Shown: one piece after another, positions 8,626 through 17,263 of the stretch
How the letters are laid out: the number at the start of each line of letters is the position of its first letter
Position numbering within the stretch: position 1 is the first letter of the stretch
DNA from: Pseudonocardia oroxyli
Lineage (GTDB): Bacteria; Actinomycetota; Actinomycetes; Mycobacteriales; Pseudonocardiaceae
Assembly (NCBI RefSeq): GCF_900102195.1
Contig: NZ_FNBE01000010.1
Coordinates: 1-64,000 of the forward strand
Length of the DNA: 64,000 nucleotides
Reading direction: 5' to 3'
Translations under genes and position numbers: made by a program
The notes under the pieces: generated by a model
The model's database searches: none
The model's input: the letters and a program-made list of their open reading frames with translations, nothing else
What the model was told of the DNA's origin: nothing

Positions 8626-8643
8626 ATCGGCAGTGCGACCTAT
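8626..8643. promoter_or_regulatory. Palindromic stress-regulon motif, copy 2
   Basis: ATCGG-CAGTGCGA-CCTAT, one mismatch from the perfect palindrome. It lies in the 217-bp region between the divergent ANTAR and DUF1345 genes, exactly 40 bp centre to centre from copy 3. Confidence 0.55.
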
Positions 8644-8665
8644 CCGCCGCACGACGCGGGCCGGG

Positions 8666-8683
8666 ATGGGCAACTCTGCCGAT
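8666..8683. promoter_or_regulatory. Palindromic stress-regulon motif, copy 3 (opposite orientation)
   Basis: ATGGG-CAACTCTG-CCGAT; on the minus strand this reads ATCGGCAGAGTTGCCCAT, matching the common ATCGGCAG half. Together with copy 2 it puts one motif in each orientation between divergent genes. Confidence 0.55.
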
Positions 8684-8756
8684 ACTGCTGCGCCGGCGGG
8701 CGGAGTCGGATGGAGCGGCGGGACGGGGTGCGACGAGGTGCGGACGAGGAGGCGGC

Positions 8757-9395
8757 GTGGACGCTGGCGACCAGGACGCCCGGATCATCTCCTGGCGTCG
8801 CGTGGCGGTGTCGTTCGCCGCGGGTACCGCCGCCGCGGTCGCCGTGGTCCTGCTCGGTGCGGCCGAGCTGACGGTGCTCGTCGGCTGGGCCGTCGCGGTG
8901 ACGATCCTGCTGGTGTGGGTCTGGCGCATCAGCTGGCCGCAGGACGAGCGGGGCACCAAACGCCTGGCGGAGGAGGAGGGTCGGTCCCACGTCATGGACA
9001 CGGTGGTGCTCGTCGCGGCCGTGGCCAGCCTGGCCGCGGTGCTCGCGGGCGTGGTCACCGCAGGCCGGCAGGACGCGGTGGCGGTCGCCGGCGTCGTCCT
9101 CGCCGTCGTCGACGCGATCCTGTCCTGGGCCCTGGTGAACACGGTCTTCGCCCTCAAGTACGCGCGGCTCTACTTCGAGGGGAACGACGGCGGCATCGAG
9201 TTCCCCCGGAACGACCACCCGGTGTACGCGGACTTCGCCTACCTCGCGTTCACGGTCGGCATGTCCTTCGCCGTGTCCGACACCGGTCTGGAGACCACCC
9301 GGATCCGCACGGTGGGGTTGGGGCACGCGCTGCTGTCCTACCTGTTCGGGAGCGTCCTGATCGCGGTGGCCGTCAGCCTGCTGACCAACGTGTGA
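8757..9395 (+). CDS. DUF1345 family integral membrane protein
   Basis: A 212-residue protein with about five to six hydrophobic segments, such as VAVVLLGAAELTVLVGWAV, VVLVAAVASLAAVLAGVV and LLSYLFGSVLIAVAVSLL. The conserved middle (SWALVNTVFALKYARLYF, then DFAYLAFTVGMSF) is characteristic of DUF1345. Function is unknown in the family. GTG 8757 is chosen for GAGGAGG four bases upstream. It is divergent from the ANTAR gene and precedes the chaperone operon by 141 bases; membership in the same stress regulon is inferred from the shared upstream motif. Confidence 0.82.
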   Translation: MDAGDQDARIISWRRVAVSFAAGTAAAVAVVLLGAAELTVLVGWAVAVTILLVWVWRISWPQDERGTKRLAEEEGRSHVMDTVVLVAAVASLAAVLAGVVTAGRQDAVAVAGVVLAVVDAILSWALVNTVFALKYARLYFEGNDGGIEFPRNDHPVYADFAYLAFTVGMSFAVSDTGLETTRIRTVGLGHALLSYLFGSVLIAVAVSLLTNV

Positions 9396-9414
9396 GAGCG
9401 ACCCGGGCACCGAC

Positions 9415-9432
9415 ATCGGCAGGACGACCGAT
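9415..9432. promoter_or_regulatory. Palindromic stress-regulon motif, copy 4
   Basis: ATCGG-CAGGACGA-CCGAT, perfect palindrome, with the same TGCCG continuation as copy 1. It is about 105 bases upstream of the first gene of the chaperone operon. No HAIR (CTTGAGT-N7-ACTCAAG) or CIRCE element was found here. Confidence 0.6.
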
Positions 9433-9536
9433 TGCCGACGCCGGCCCGCACGGGCCAGCGTGGACGGTGTGAACGGCCGCAGTCCGACGTGGTCGCCGCA
9501 GCAGCTCTCCCGTCGACCCGTCAGGAGGAACACTCC

Positions 9537-10067
9537 ATGTCCCTGAAGGACCCGATTGGCGCGCGCGGAGGCGCCGCCGTGGATCCGTGGTCGCCCGGCA
9601 GCCCCGGTGCCTCGACCCGTTCGGCCAGGCGGACCGTCGCCTCGTACGCCGACTACGCCGACGCCGAACGTGCGGTCGACCGGCTCGCCGACCGCGACTT
9701 CCCGGTCGAGCGGGTCGCCATCGTCGGCCAGGACCTGCAGGCCGTCGAGCAGGTGACCGGGAGGATGAACCACCCCACCGCGGCCTGGCGGGGCGCGGTG
9801 AGCGGGGCCGTCCCGGGCGCGCTGCTCGGCTGGCTCTTCGGGATCTTCGGCTGGGCCGACCCGTTGGTCGCCGCGATCCTGCTCGCCGTCTACGGACTGC
9901 TCCTCGGCGCGGTGATCGGCGCGGTCATCGGGATGATCGTCTACGCGTTCCAGCGGGGTCGCCGGGACTTCGCGTCCGTGGCCTACACCCGCCCCCAGCG
10001 GTTCGAGCTGGTCGTCGACGACGAGGTGGCCGACCGGGCCGCCCGGCTGCTCGCAGAGGAGGACTGA
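9537..10067 (+). CDS. General stress protein 17M-like membrane protein
   Basis: A 176-residue protein heading the chaperone operon. The N-terminal half ([20 protein letters not shown], then VAIVGQDL) matches the GSP17M/YflT ferredoxin-like domain. The second half has two glycine-rich hydrophobic segments ([20 protein letters not shown] and [18 protein letters not shown]) and a short basic tail region. Its molecular role is unknown; homologues are stress-induced. ATG 9537 follows a strong AGGAGG; longer in-frame starts lack one. DnaK starts two bases after its stop. Confidence 0.83.
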   Translation: MSLKDPIGARGGAAVDPWSPGSPGASTRSARRTVASYADYADAERAVDRLADRDFPVERVAIVGQDLQAVEQVTGRMNHPTAAWRGAVSGAVPGALLGWLFGIFGWADPLVAAILLAVYGLLLGAVIGAVIGMIVYAFQRGRRDFASVAYTRPQRFELVVDDEVADRAARLLAEED

Positions 10068-10068
10068 G

Positions 10069-11964
10069 ATGGCACGCGCGGTGGGTATCGACCTCGGGAC
10101 GACGAACTCGGTCATCGCCGCCTGGGAGGGCGGCGAGGCCTCGGTCGTCCCCAACGCCGAGGGGGCTCGGACGACGCCGTCGGTGGTGGCGTTCACCGAG
10201 AGCGGCGAACGCCTGGTCGGCCAGCTCGCCCGCAGGCAGGCGATCCTCAACTCCACGGGGACGATCTACTCGGTCAAGCGGTTCATCGGCCGCCGGTTCG
10301 AGGAGGTCGAGGAGGAGGCCGGTCAGGTCACCTACGACGTCGTCCCGGACGAGAACGGGAACGCCCGGGTCAAGGTGCGGGACAAGCTGTACGCGCCGGA
10401 GGAGATCTCCGCGCAGATCCTGCGCAAGCTCGCCGACGACGCCGGACGGCACCTCGGCGAGCGGGTCACCGAGGCGGTGATCACCGTCCCCGCCTACTTC
10501 AACGACGCGCAGCGCACCGCCACCCGCGACGCGGGGCGGATCGCGGGCCTCGAGGTCCTGCGGATCATCAACGAGCCGACCGCCGCGGCGCTGGCCTACG
10601 GCATGGACAAGGGCGGGCACGAGACGGTGCTGGTGTTCGACCTCGGCGGCGGGACGTTCGACGTCAGCGTCCTCGACGTCGGCGACGGTGTGGTCGAGGT
10701 GCGGGCCACCGCCGGTGACACCCACCTCGGCGGTGACGACTTCGACCGCCGGATCGTCGACCACCTCGCCGACGGATTCCAGCAGGAGAACGGCATCGAC
10801 CTGCGGAAGGACCCGCAGGCGCTGCAGCGGCTCTACGAGGCCGCCGAGAAGGCGAAGGTCGAGCTCAGCTCCGTCAGCCAGACCCAGGTCAGCCTGCCGT
10901 TCGTCACCGCGGACGCCACCGGGCCGAAGCACCTGACGACGACGCTGATGCGCTCGACGTTCGAGCAGCTCACGGAGGATCTCGTCGAGCGGACGATGGG
11001 GCCGGTGCGCCAGGCCATGGCGGACGCCAAGGTCGGGGCGGACGACGTCGACGAGGTCATCCTGGTCGGCGGCTCCACCCGGATCCCGGCGGTGCAGGCG
11101 CTGGTGCGCAGGCTGACCGGCGGCAAGGACCCGAACATGACCGTCAACCCCGACGAGGTCGTGGCGGTCGGCGCCGCGATCCAGGCCGGGGTGCTCAAGG
11201 GCGAGGTGTCCGACGTCCTGCTGCTCGACGTCACCCCGCTGTCCCTGGGGGTGGAGACCCAGGGCGGGCTGATGACCACGATCGTCGAGCGGAACTCGAC
11301 GATCCCGGTCCGGCGCAGCGAGGTCTTCTCGACCGCGGTGGACGATCAGCCCGCGGTGGACGTCGTGGTGCTCCAGGGCGAGCGGGAGCGCGCGGCGGAC
11401 AACCGGGTGCTGGGCCGGTTCCAGCTCACCGGCATCCGGCCCGCTCCGCGCGGGGAGCCGCAGGTCGAGGTCGTCTTCGACATCGACGCCAACGGCATCC
11501 TCAACGTGACGGCGCGCGACAAGGACACCGGCGCCGAGCAGGGCATCACGATCTCCGAGAGCGCCAACCTCGACACCGCCGAGGTGGAGCGGATGGTCAC
11601 CGAGGCCGAGCGGAACCGGGCGTCGGACCAGCAGCTGCGGCAGGAGGTGGACGCGCGCAACCAGCTCGACAGCGCCGCCTACCAGGTGCAGCGCCGGCTC
11701 GACGAGCTGGGCGACGCGGCCCCGCCGCACGAGCGCGCCCGGGCCGAGCTGCTGGTGACCGAGGCCCGGCAGGCCGTCGCCGACCAGGTGCCGCTCGACC
11801 GCGCCCGCGAGCTGACCGGCGAGCTGCAGCAGGTGCTGGCCGGGCTCCAGGCGGCCTCGGGCGGCTCGGCGGGCTCGAACGGCTCGGCCGGGGGCGGGGC
11901 GACCGATGACGGGGCGACCGTGGACGACGACGACATCGTCGACGCCGAGTTCGACCGGAGGTGA
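10069..11964 (+). CDS. dnaK: Hsp70 chaperone DnaK
   Basis: An ATP-driven folding chaperone of 631 residues, full length. The ATPase domain begins [10 protein letters not shown] and shows [11 protein letters not shown] and the phosphate loop [10 protein letters not shown]. The substrate domain includes [13 protein letters not shown], and the protein ends in the acidic [10 protein letters not shown] tail typical of DnaK. It works with the GrpE and DnaJ encoded next. The operon lacks a visible HspR/HAIR control, so it may be an additional dnaK copy separate from the housekeeping locus; a genome check would settle this. Confidence 0.97.
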   Translation: MARAVGIDLGTTNSVIAAWEGGEASVVPNAEGARTTPSVVAFTESGERLVGQLARRQAILNSTGTIYSVKRFIGRRFEEVEEEAGQVTYDVVPDENGNARVKVRDKLYAPEEISAQILRKLADDAGRHLGERVTEAVITVPAYFNDAQRTATRDAGRIAGLEVLRIINEPTAAALAYGMDKGGHETVLVFDLGGGTFDVSVLDVGDGVVEVRATAGDTHLGGDDFDRRIVDHLADGFQQENGIDLRKDPQALQRLYEAAEKAKVELSSVSQTQVSLPFVTADATGPKHLTTTLMRSTFEQLTEDLVERTMGPVRQAMADAKVGADDVDEVILVGGSTRIPAVQALVRRLTGGKDPNMTVNPDEVVAVGAAIQAGVLKGEVSDVLLLDVTPLSLGVETQGGLMTTIVERNSTIPVRRSEVFSTAVDDQPAVDVVVLQGERERAADNRVLGRFQLTGIRPAPRGEPQVEVVFDIDANGILNVTARDKDTGAEQGITISESANLDTAEVERMVTEAERNRASDQQLRQEVDARNQLDSAAYQVQRRLDELGDAAPPHERARAELLVTEARQAVADQVPLDRARELTGELQQVLAGLQAASGGSAGSNGSAGGGATDDGATVDDDDIVDAEFDRR

Positions 11965-11973
11965 CCTGCGGCG

Positions 11974-12540
11974 ATGCGTGAGCCCGGACCGAACCCGCCG
12001 TCCGCCCCGCCGGAGGACGCACCGGACGCGGAGGCCGCCGAGACCCGATCGCCGCCGGAGGGACGTGCGGAGGGAGCGCCGCAGCCGGACGGAGCCACCC
12101 GGCGGGCGCTCGAGGCCGCCGAGGACCGTTGGCGGCGGGCCGCGGCGGACCTGGACAACCTGCGCAAGCGCTACGCGCGAGAGGTCGCCCGCGAGCGCGA
12201 GAACGAGCGCGGCCTGGTCACCTCGGCCTTCCTCCCGGTGCTCGACACCCTCGACCGGGCGCTCGAGCACGCCGCGGCGAACCCCGACGCCCTGGTCGAG
12301 GGCATCCGCACCCTGCGTGAACAGGCCCTCGCCGTCGTCGCGGGGCTCGGGTACGGACGCGAGGACGAGCCCGGGGTGCCGTTCGACCCGGCGCGGCACG
12401 AGGTGGTCGGGGTGGTCGACGCCGACGGGTCCGGGGCCCCGCCCGGTGCGGTGGCCGCCGTGGTCCGCCCCGGCTACGGCGCCCCCGGGCGCCAGCTCCG
12501 ACCGGCCGCCGTCACCGTGGCGCAGCGGTCGGAGGGCTGA
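11974..12540 (+). CDS. grpE: Nucleotide exchange factor GrpE
   Basis: A 188-residue DnaK co-chaperone. The disordered, acidic first 45 residues are followed by the long helix (ALEAAEDRWRRAAADLDNLR, then KRYAREVARE), LPVLDTLDRALEH, and the C-terminal beta domain with VPFDPARHEVVG and VRPGYG. These are the standard GrpE landmarks. It starts nine bases after dnaK, and dnaJ follows three bases after its stop. Confidence 0.94.
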   Translation: MREPGPNPPSAPPEDAPDAEAAETRSPPEGRAEGAPQPDGATRRALEAAEDRWRRAAADLDNLRKRYAREVARERENERGLVTSAFLPVLDTLDRALEHAAANPDALVEGIRTLREQALAVVAGLGYGREDEPGVPFDPARHEVVGVVDADGSGAPPGAVAAVVRPGYGAPGRQLRPAAVTVAQRSEG

Positions 12541-12543
12541 GCG

Positions 12544-13536
12544 GTGGCCCGCGACTTCTACGACGTCCTGGGGGTGTCCCGGGACGCCGGTGCCGACGAG
12601 CTGCAGCAGGCGTTCCGGCGGCTGGCGCGGCAGAACCACCCGGACGTCACCAAGGACCCGGGGGCGGAGGAGCGGTTCAAGGAGATCAACGAGGCGTACT
12701 CCGTGCTGTCGGACCCGGAGCTGCGCAAGCGCTACGACCGGTTCGGGGAGGACTTCCGGCGGGTCCCCGACGACTGGGAGGAGCGCGTCGGCGCCGGGGC
12801 GGGCGGCCGGGGCGGGCGCCGGGCGACCTGGACCACGGGGGGCACCGACGGCGACGGGGGGTTCGGTGGGGGATTCGAGGGCTTCGACGGTGTCGAGGGC
12901 TTCGACGGGATCGACCTGGAGGACCTCCTCGGCGGCATGTTCGGCGGCCGAGGTCGTGGGACGGGCGCGGGCCGCACCGCGGGCGCGGACCAGGAGGCCC
13001 AGCTCCCGCTGACCGTGGAGGAGGCCTACCGCGGCGGGCGCAAGGAGATCACCCTCAACGGACCGGAGGGACCGCGCACCTACACGGTCACCATCCCGCC
13101 CGGCGTCACCGACGGCAGGCGGATCAGGCTGGCCGGGGAGGGCGGGCAGGGGCTCGGCGAGGGCCCGGCGGGGGACCTCTACCTGGTGGTGCGGCTGCGA
13201 CCGCACCCGCGCTTCCGCGTGGAGGGCCGCACCATCCGCGTCGAGCTGCGGCTCGCGCCGTGGGAGGCGGCCCTCGGCGCGACCGTCCCGGTCGCCACCC
13301 CCGGGGGCGAGACCACGGTGACCGTGCCGCCCGGCTCGTCGTCTGGCCGCCGTCTGCGCCTGCGCGGGCAGGGCATGCCGAACCCTCGCGGGCAACCGGG
13401 CGACCTGTTCGCCGAGATCAGGATCATGGTGCCGACCCGGCTCGACGACCGCGAACGCGAGCTGTACGCCCAGCTCGCCGCGGCGTCGACGTTCGATCCG
13501 CGCCGCACGACCGACGACGCGAAGGGCCGCCGATGA
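12544..13536 (+). CDS. DnaJ-family co-chaperone of the CbpA type
   Basis: A 330-residue Hsp40. The J domain (2-70) has the HPD triad in QNHPDVTKD and ends [11 protein letters not shown] Gly/Phe-rich segment (about 105-140) follows, then two C-terminal beta domains with [16 protein letters not shown] and [13 protein letters not shown]. The CxxCxGxG zinc finger is absent, so it is CbpA/DnaJ2-like. The GTG at 12544 follows grpE by three bases. Its stop overlaps the ATG of the CbpM-like gene (ATGA), matching the CbpA-CbpM pairing in other bacteria. Confidence 0.93.
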   Translation: MARDFYDVLGVSRDAGADELQQAFRRLARQNHPDVTKDPGAEERFKEINEAYSVLSDPELRKRYDRFGEDFRRVPDDWEERVGAGAGGRGGRRATWTTGGTDGDGGFGGGFEGFDGVEGFDGIDLEDLLGGMFGGRGRGTGAGRTAGADQEAQLPLTVEEAYRGGRKEITLNGPEGPRTYTVTIPPGVTDGRRIRLAGEGGQGLGEGPAGDLYLVVRLRPHPRFRVEGRTIRVELRLAPWEAALGATVPVATPGGETTVTVPPGSSSGRRLRLRGQGMPNPRGQPGDLFAEIRIMVPTRLDDRERELYAQLAAASTFDPRRTTDDAKGRR

Positions 13537-13901
13537 ACTCGCAGACCCGCTACGCGCTGGTCCGGGCCCGGGGACCGGCCCTGCTCGACGAGGCGGAGCT
13601 CGCCCGGCGGTGCGGCCTGCACCCCGAGCTGGTGCGCCGGTTCTGGGCGTTGGGGCTGATCCCGGCCGCGCGGCACGTCGACGGCTCCCCGTGGTTCAGC
13701 CCGACCCAGGTGCCGGCCGTCGCCCGGTTGCAGCGGCTGCGGGCCGCCCTGCCGCTGAACTACGCCGCCCTCGGACTCGTGTGCGACCTCCTCGACCGGA
13801 TCGCCGACCTCGAGACCGCGCTGCGCGTCCGCGGGCGCACCGAACCGGTGCGCCGACCCCCCACCCCCCAGCCGACCGACGACCGATCGGAGCGGAACTG
13901 A
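13533..13901 (+). CDS. CbpM-like/MerR-type HTH chaperone modulator
   Basis: A 122-residue protein with a MerR_2-type winged [23 protein letters not shown], then [12 protein letters not shown], and helix [17 protein letters not shown]. CbpM proteins bind and inhibit the J domain of CbpA, whereas the related HspR represses chaperone operons. The overlap with the J-protein gene favours the CbpM role, but HspR-like DNA binding cannot be excluded. The C-terminal 25 residues are proline-rich and probably disordered. ClpB starts five bases later. Confidence 0.75.
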   Translation: MNSQTRYALVRARGPALLDEAELARRCGLHPELVRRFWALGLIPAARHVDGSPWFSPTQVPAVARLQRLRAALPLNYAALGLVCDLLDRIADLETALRVRGRTEPVRRPPTPQPTDDRSERN

Positions 13902-13905
13902 AGCG

Positions 13906-16533
13906 ATGGACCCGAACCGACTGACCCAGAAGTCCCAGCAGGCCCTGTCCGAGGCACAGGACCTGGCCACCCGCGCAGGTCACACCGAGGTCGACGGCGA
14001 GCACCTGCTGGCCGCGCTGGTCGAGCAGCCGGACGGGTTGGTGCCCCGGCTGCTCGGCGAGATGGACGTCGACGTCCAGGCGGTGCGCGCCGACCTGGAG
14101 GCCGAGCTCGGCCGCAAGCCCCGCACGACCGGGCCGGGTGCCCAGCCGGGCCAGGTCGCGGTCACCCGCCGGCTGGCGGCGCTGCTCGACGCCGCCGACC
14201 GGGAGGCGCGGCGGATGAAGGACGAGTACGTGTCGGTCGAGCACCTGTTCGTGGCGCTCGCGGACGAGGGGTCCGCAGGCGGTGCGGGCCGGGTGCTGGC
14301 CCGCCACGGCGTCACCCGCGAGGCCTTCCTCGCCGCGCTGACGCGGGTGCGGGGCAACCAGCGCGTCACCTCCGCCACGCCGGAGGGGGCGTACGAGGCG
14401 CTGACGAAGTACGGGTCGGACCTGGTGGAGGCGGCCCGCGCCGGTCGGCTCGACCCGGTGATCGGCCGCGACGCCGAGATCCGCCGGGTCGTACAGATCC
14501 TGTCCCGCAAGTCGAAGAACAACCCGGTGCTGCTCGGCGAGCCCGGGGTCGGCAAGACCGCCATCGTCGAGGGCCTGGCCCAGCGCATCGTCGACGGGGA
14601 CGTCCCCGAGGGCCTGCGCGACCGCACGATCTTCGCCCTGGACATGGGGCTGCTCGTGGCCGGGGCGAAGTACCGCGGCGAGTTCGAGGAACGGCTGCAG
14701 GCGGTGTTGTCCGAGGTCAAGGCCGCGGAGGGCCGCATCCTGCTGTTCGTCGACGAGCTGCACACCGTCGTCGGAGCGGGGGCGTCCGAGGGCTCGATGG
14801 ACGCGGGCAACATGCTCAAGCCGATGCTCGCCCGCGGTGAGCTGCACATGATCGGCGCGACGACGCTGGCCGAGTACCGGCAGAACGTCGAGAAGGACGC
14901 CGCGCTGGAGCGCCGGTTCCAGCCCGTCTTCGTCGAGGAGCCCACCGTCGAGGACTCGGTGTCCATCCTGCGCGGGCTGCGCGAGCGGTTCGAGGTCTTC
15001 CACGGCGTCCGGATCCTCGACGGGTCACTGATCGCCGCGGCGACGTTGAGCCACCGCTACCTCACCGGCCGGTTCCTGCCCGACAAGGCCATCGACCTGG
15101 TCGACGAGGCCTGCGCCCGGCTGCGCACGGAGATCGACTCCATGCCCGCCGAGCTGGACGAGATCACCCGCAAGGTGATGCGGCTGGAGATCGAGGAGGC
15201 GGCGCTCGCCCAGGAGGAGGAGGACCCGCCGTCCCGGGTGCGGCTCGACCAGCTCCGCCGCGAGTTGGCCGACCTCCGCGGCGAGGCCGACGCGATGCGT
15301 GCCCAGTGGAACGCCGAACGACAGGCGATCAAGCGGGTCCAGGACCTCCGGGCGGAGCTGGAGCAGGTCCGCCACGACATCGCCGAGGCCGAGCGCTCCT
15401 ACGACCTCAACCGCGCGGCGGAGCTGCGCTTCACGCGCCAGGCCGACCTCGAGCGCAGGCTCGAGGCCGAGCAACACCGGCTCACCGAGAAGCAGGGCGA
15501 GCACCGCCTGCTGCGCGAGGTGGTGACGGCGGAGGAGATCGCCGAGATCGTCTCGGTGTGGACCGGCATCCCGGTCTCCCGGCTGACCGAGGGCGAGCGG
15601 GAGAAGCTGCTGCGTCTGGACGAGGTGCTGCACCGGCGCGTGGTCGGGCAGGACGAGGCGGTCCAGGCGGTCGCGGACGCGATCATCCGGGCCCGGTCCG
15701 GGGTGAAGGACCCGCGCAGGCCGACGGGCTCGTTCCTCTTCCTCGGCCCGACCGGGGTCGGGAAGACCGAGCTGGCGAAGGCGCTGGCCCAGGCGTTGTT
15801 CGACTCCGAGGACAACATCGTCCGGCTCGACATGAGCGAGTACCAGGAGCGGCACACCGTGTCCCGGCTGGTCGGCGCCCCGCCCGGCTACGTCGGCTAC
15901 GAGGAGGGCGGCCAGCTCACCGAGGCGGTCCGGCGGCGTCCGTACGCCGTCGTGCTGTTCGACGAGACGGAGAAGGCGCACCCGGACGTCTTCAACACCC
16001 TGCTGCAGGTCCTCGACGACGGCAGGCTCACCGACGCGCAGGGCCGCACCGTCGACTTCCGCAACACGGTCATCATCATGACGTCCAACATCGGGTCGCA
16101 GTACCTGCTCGACGGGGTCACCGCGGACGGCAGGCTGGAGCCGAAGGCCCGTGACCTCGTGCTGGCCGAGCTGCGGGCCCACTTCCGGCCCGAGTTCCTC
16201 AACCGGGTGGACGACACCGTGCTGTTCACGCCGCTGAACGAGGGCGAGATCGAGAACATCGTCGAGCTCATGCTGTCCGACCTGCGGGTGCGGCTCGTCG
16301 AGCGCGACATCACCGTGGAGATCGACGACGCCGCCCGCCGCTTCATCGCCCGCGAGGGCTACGACCCGGTGTACGGGGCCCGTCCCCTGCGCCGGTTCAT
16401 CGCCCGGGAGGTCGAGACCCAGGTCGCCCGCGCGCTGCTGCGCGACGGGGCCATCGAGGGCTCCACCGTCCGGGTCGACGTGGGCGACGACCGGCTCGTC
16501 GTCACCCACGAGCCCGTCGGGGCGCCGGCATGA
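13906..16533 (+). CDS. clpB: ClpB disaggregase
   Basis: A hexameric AAA+ chaperone of 875 residues that rescues aggregated proteins together with DnaK. The N-domain (1-150) starts with [17 protein letters not shown]1 carries Walker A GEPGVGKT near residue 210, the coiled-coil M-domain spans about 405-530 ([14 protein letters not shown]), and NBD2 has GPTGVGKTE near residue 613, [13 protein letters not shown] and GARPLRRFI. All elements are intact. The stop overlaps the thioredoxin start (ATGA). Co-transcription with dnaK and J-protein genes is the expected functional grouping. Confidence 0.97.
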   Translation: MDPNRLTQKSQQALSEAQDLATRAGHTEVDGEHLLAALVEQPDGLVPRLLGEMDVDVQAVRADLEAELGRKPRTTGPGAQPGQVAVTRRLAALLDAADREARRMKDEYVSVEHLFVALADEGSAGGAGRVLARHGVTREAFLAALTRVRGNQRVTSATPEGAYEALTKYGSDLVEAARAGRLDPVIGRDAEIRRVVQILSRKSKNNPVLLGEPGVGKTAIVEGLAQRIVDGDVPEGLRDRTIFALDMGLLVAGAKYRGEFEERLQAVLSEVKAAEGRILLFVDELHTVVGAGASEGSMDAGNMLKPMLARGELHMIGATTLAEYRQNVEKDAALERRFQPVFVEEPTVEDSVSILRGLRERFEVFHGVRILDGSLIAAATLSHRYLTGRFLPDKAIDLVDEACARLRTEIDSMPAELDEITRKVMRLEIEEAALAQEEEDPPSRVRLDQLRRELADLRGEADAMRAQWNAERQAIKRVQDLRAELEQVRHDIAEAERSYDLNRAAELRFTRQADLERRLEAEQHRLTEKQGEHRLLREVVTAEEIAEIVSVWTGIPVSRLTEGEREKLLRLDEVLHRRVVGQDEAVQAVADAIIRARSGVKDPRRPTGSFLFLGPTGVGKTELAKALAQALFDSEDNIVRLDMSEYQERHTVSRLVGAPPGYVGYEEGGQLTEAVRRRPYAVVLFDETEKAHPDVFNTLLQVLDDGRLTDAQGRTVDFRNTVIIMTSNIGSQYLLDGVTADGRLEPKARDLVLAELRAHFRPEFLNRVDDTVLFTPLNEGEIENIVELMLSDLRVRLVERDITVEIDDAARRFIAREGYDPVYGARPLRRFIAREVETQVARALLRDGAIEGSTVRVDVGDDRLVVTHEPVGAPA

Positions 16534-16994
16534 GCGCCGCGGCGGCGGAGAGCACGCGCACGATCCCCTGCCCGCACTGCGGGACCCGGAACCGGGTGCC
16601 CGCCTCCGCGGCCTCGGTGCCGAAGTGCGGCCACTGCCACGAGCCCCTGCCCTGGATCGCCGACGCGGGGGACGACGACTTCGCGGTCGTCGCGGAGCAG
16701 GCCCCGGTCCCGGTGCTCGTGGACCTGTGGGCGACCTGGTGCGCCCCCTGCCGGATGGTGAGCCCGGTCCTCGAACGGCTGGCCACCGACCGCGCTGGCG
16801 TGCTCAAGCTGGTCAAGGTCGACATCGACCGGTCGCCCCGGCTGGCGCAGCGGTTCGAGGTGCAGGCCGTCCCCACCCTGATGGTCCTGCGGGACGGCCG
16901 GGTGCTGGCCCGCCAGCCGGGTGCCGCGCCCGAGCCCGCGCTGCGGAGCTGGCTGGACGAGGCGCTGCAGTCGAGAGGAACCGAGAACCCATGA
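16530..16994 (+). CDS. trxC: Thioredoxin 2 with N-terminal zinc ribbon
   Basis: A 154-residue dithiol reductase. The N-terminal zinc ribbon has Cys14, Cys17, Cys33 and Cys36 (CPHC, CGHC), the hallmark of thioredoxin 2. The Trx fold contains the active site WCAPC (Cys71, Cys74) and the cis-Pro loop [10 protein letters not shown]. Trx2 proteins are linked to oxidative stress and zinc-sensitive redox control. The gene overlaps clpB before it and the UBP zinc finger gene after it. The reductase-like fusion two genes later is a candidate partner. Confidence 0.93.
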   Translation: MSAAAAESTRTIPCPHCGTRNRVPASAASVPKCGHCHEPLPWIADAGDDDFAVVAEQAPVPVLVDLWATWCAPCRMVSPVLERLATDRAGVLKLVKVDIDRSPRLAQRFEVQAVPTLMVLRDGRVLARQPGAAPEPALRSWLDEALQSRGTENP

Positions 16995-17263
16995 CCCTTC
17001 CGCTGGGCATCGACCCCCACCTGGCCTACGTCCGCGCGGACGTCGAACCCCGCACGCCGCAGGGGTGCGAGGAGTGCCTGCGCACCGGATCCCCCTGGGT
17101 CCACCTGCGGCTCTGCCTGACCTGCGGGCACGTCGGCTGCTGCGACCAGTCCCCGGGCCGCCACGCCCGCAGGCACGCCGGCCTGGTCGGCCACCCGATC
17201 ATCCGGTCGTTCGAGCCGGGTGAGGACTGGCGCTGGTGCTTCGTCGACGGGGCACCGGTGTGA
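16991..17263 (+). CDS. UBP-type zinc finger protein
   Basis: A 90-residue protein that is almost entirely a ZnF-UBP domain. Ligand candidates are the CEEC pair, CLTCGHVGCC and the histidines in RHARRHAGLVGH. In eukaryotes this fold binds the ubiquitin C-terminus. In actinobacteria, which lack canonical ubiquitin, its ligand is unknown, although it recurs beside CNB-thioredoxin-reductase genes. It overlaps its neighbours by four bases on both sides (ATGA and GTGA), so stoichiometric co-expression is likely. Confidence 0.85.
   Translation: MTLPLGIDPHLAYVRADVEPRTPQGCEECLRTGSPWVHLRLCLTCGHVGCCDQSPGRHARRHAGLVGHPIIRSFEPGEDWRWCFVDGAPV

Noticed and set aside
9437-9536. HAIR or CIRCE element before the dnaK operon
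   Set aside because: I looked for CTTGAGT-N7-ACTCAAG and TTAGCACTC-type repeats and saw neither; only the new palindrome is present.
9925-13395. 1156-residue open frame opposite dnaK, grpE and dnaJ
   Set aside because: It is a by-product of high GC codon use: Arg/Gly/Ala/Pro/His-rich, no recognisable domain, and fully antisense to strongly conserved genes.
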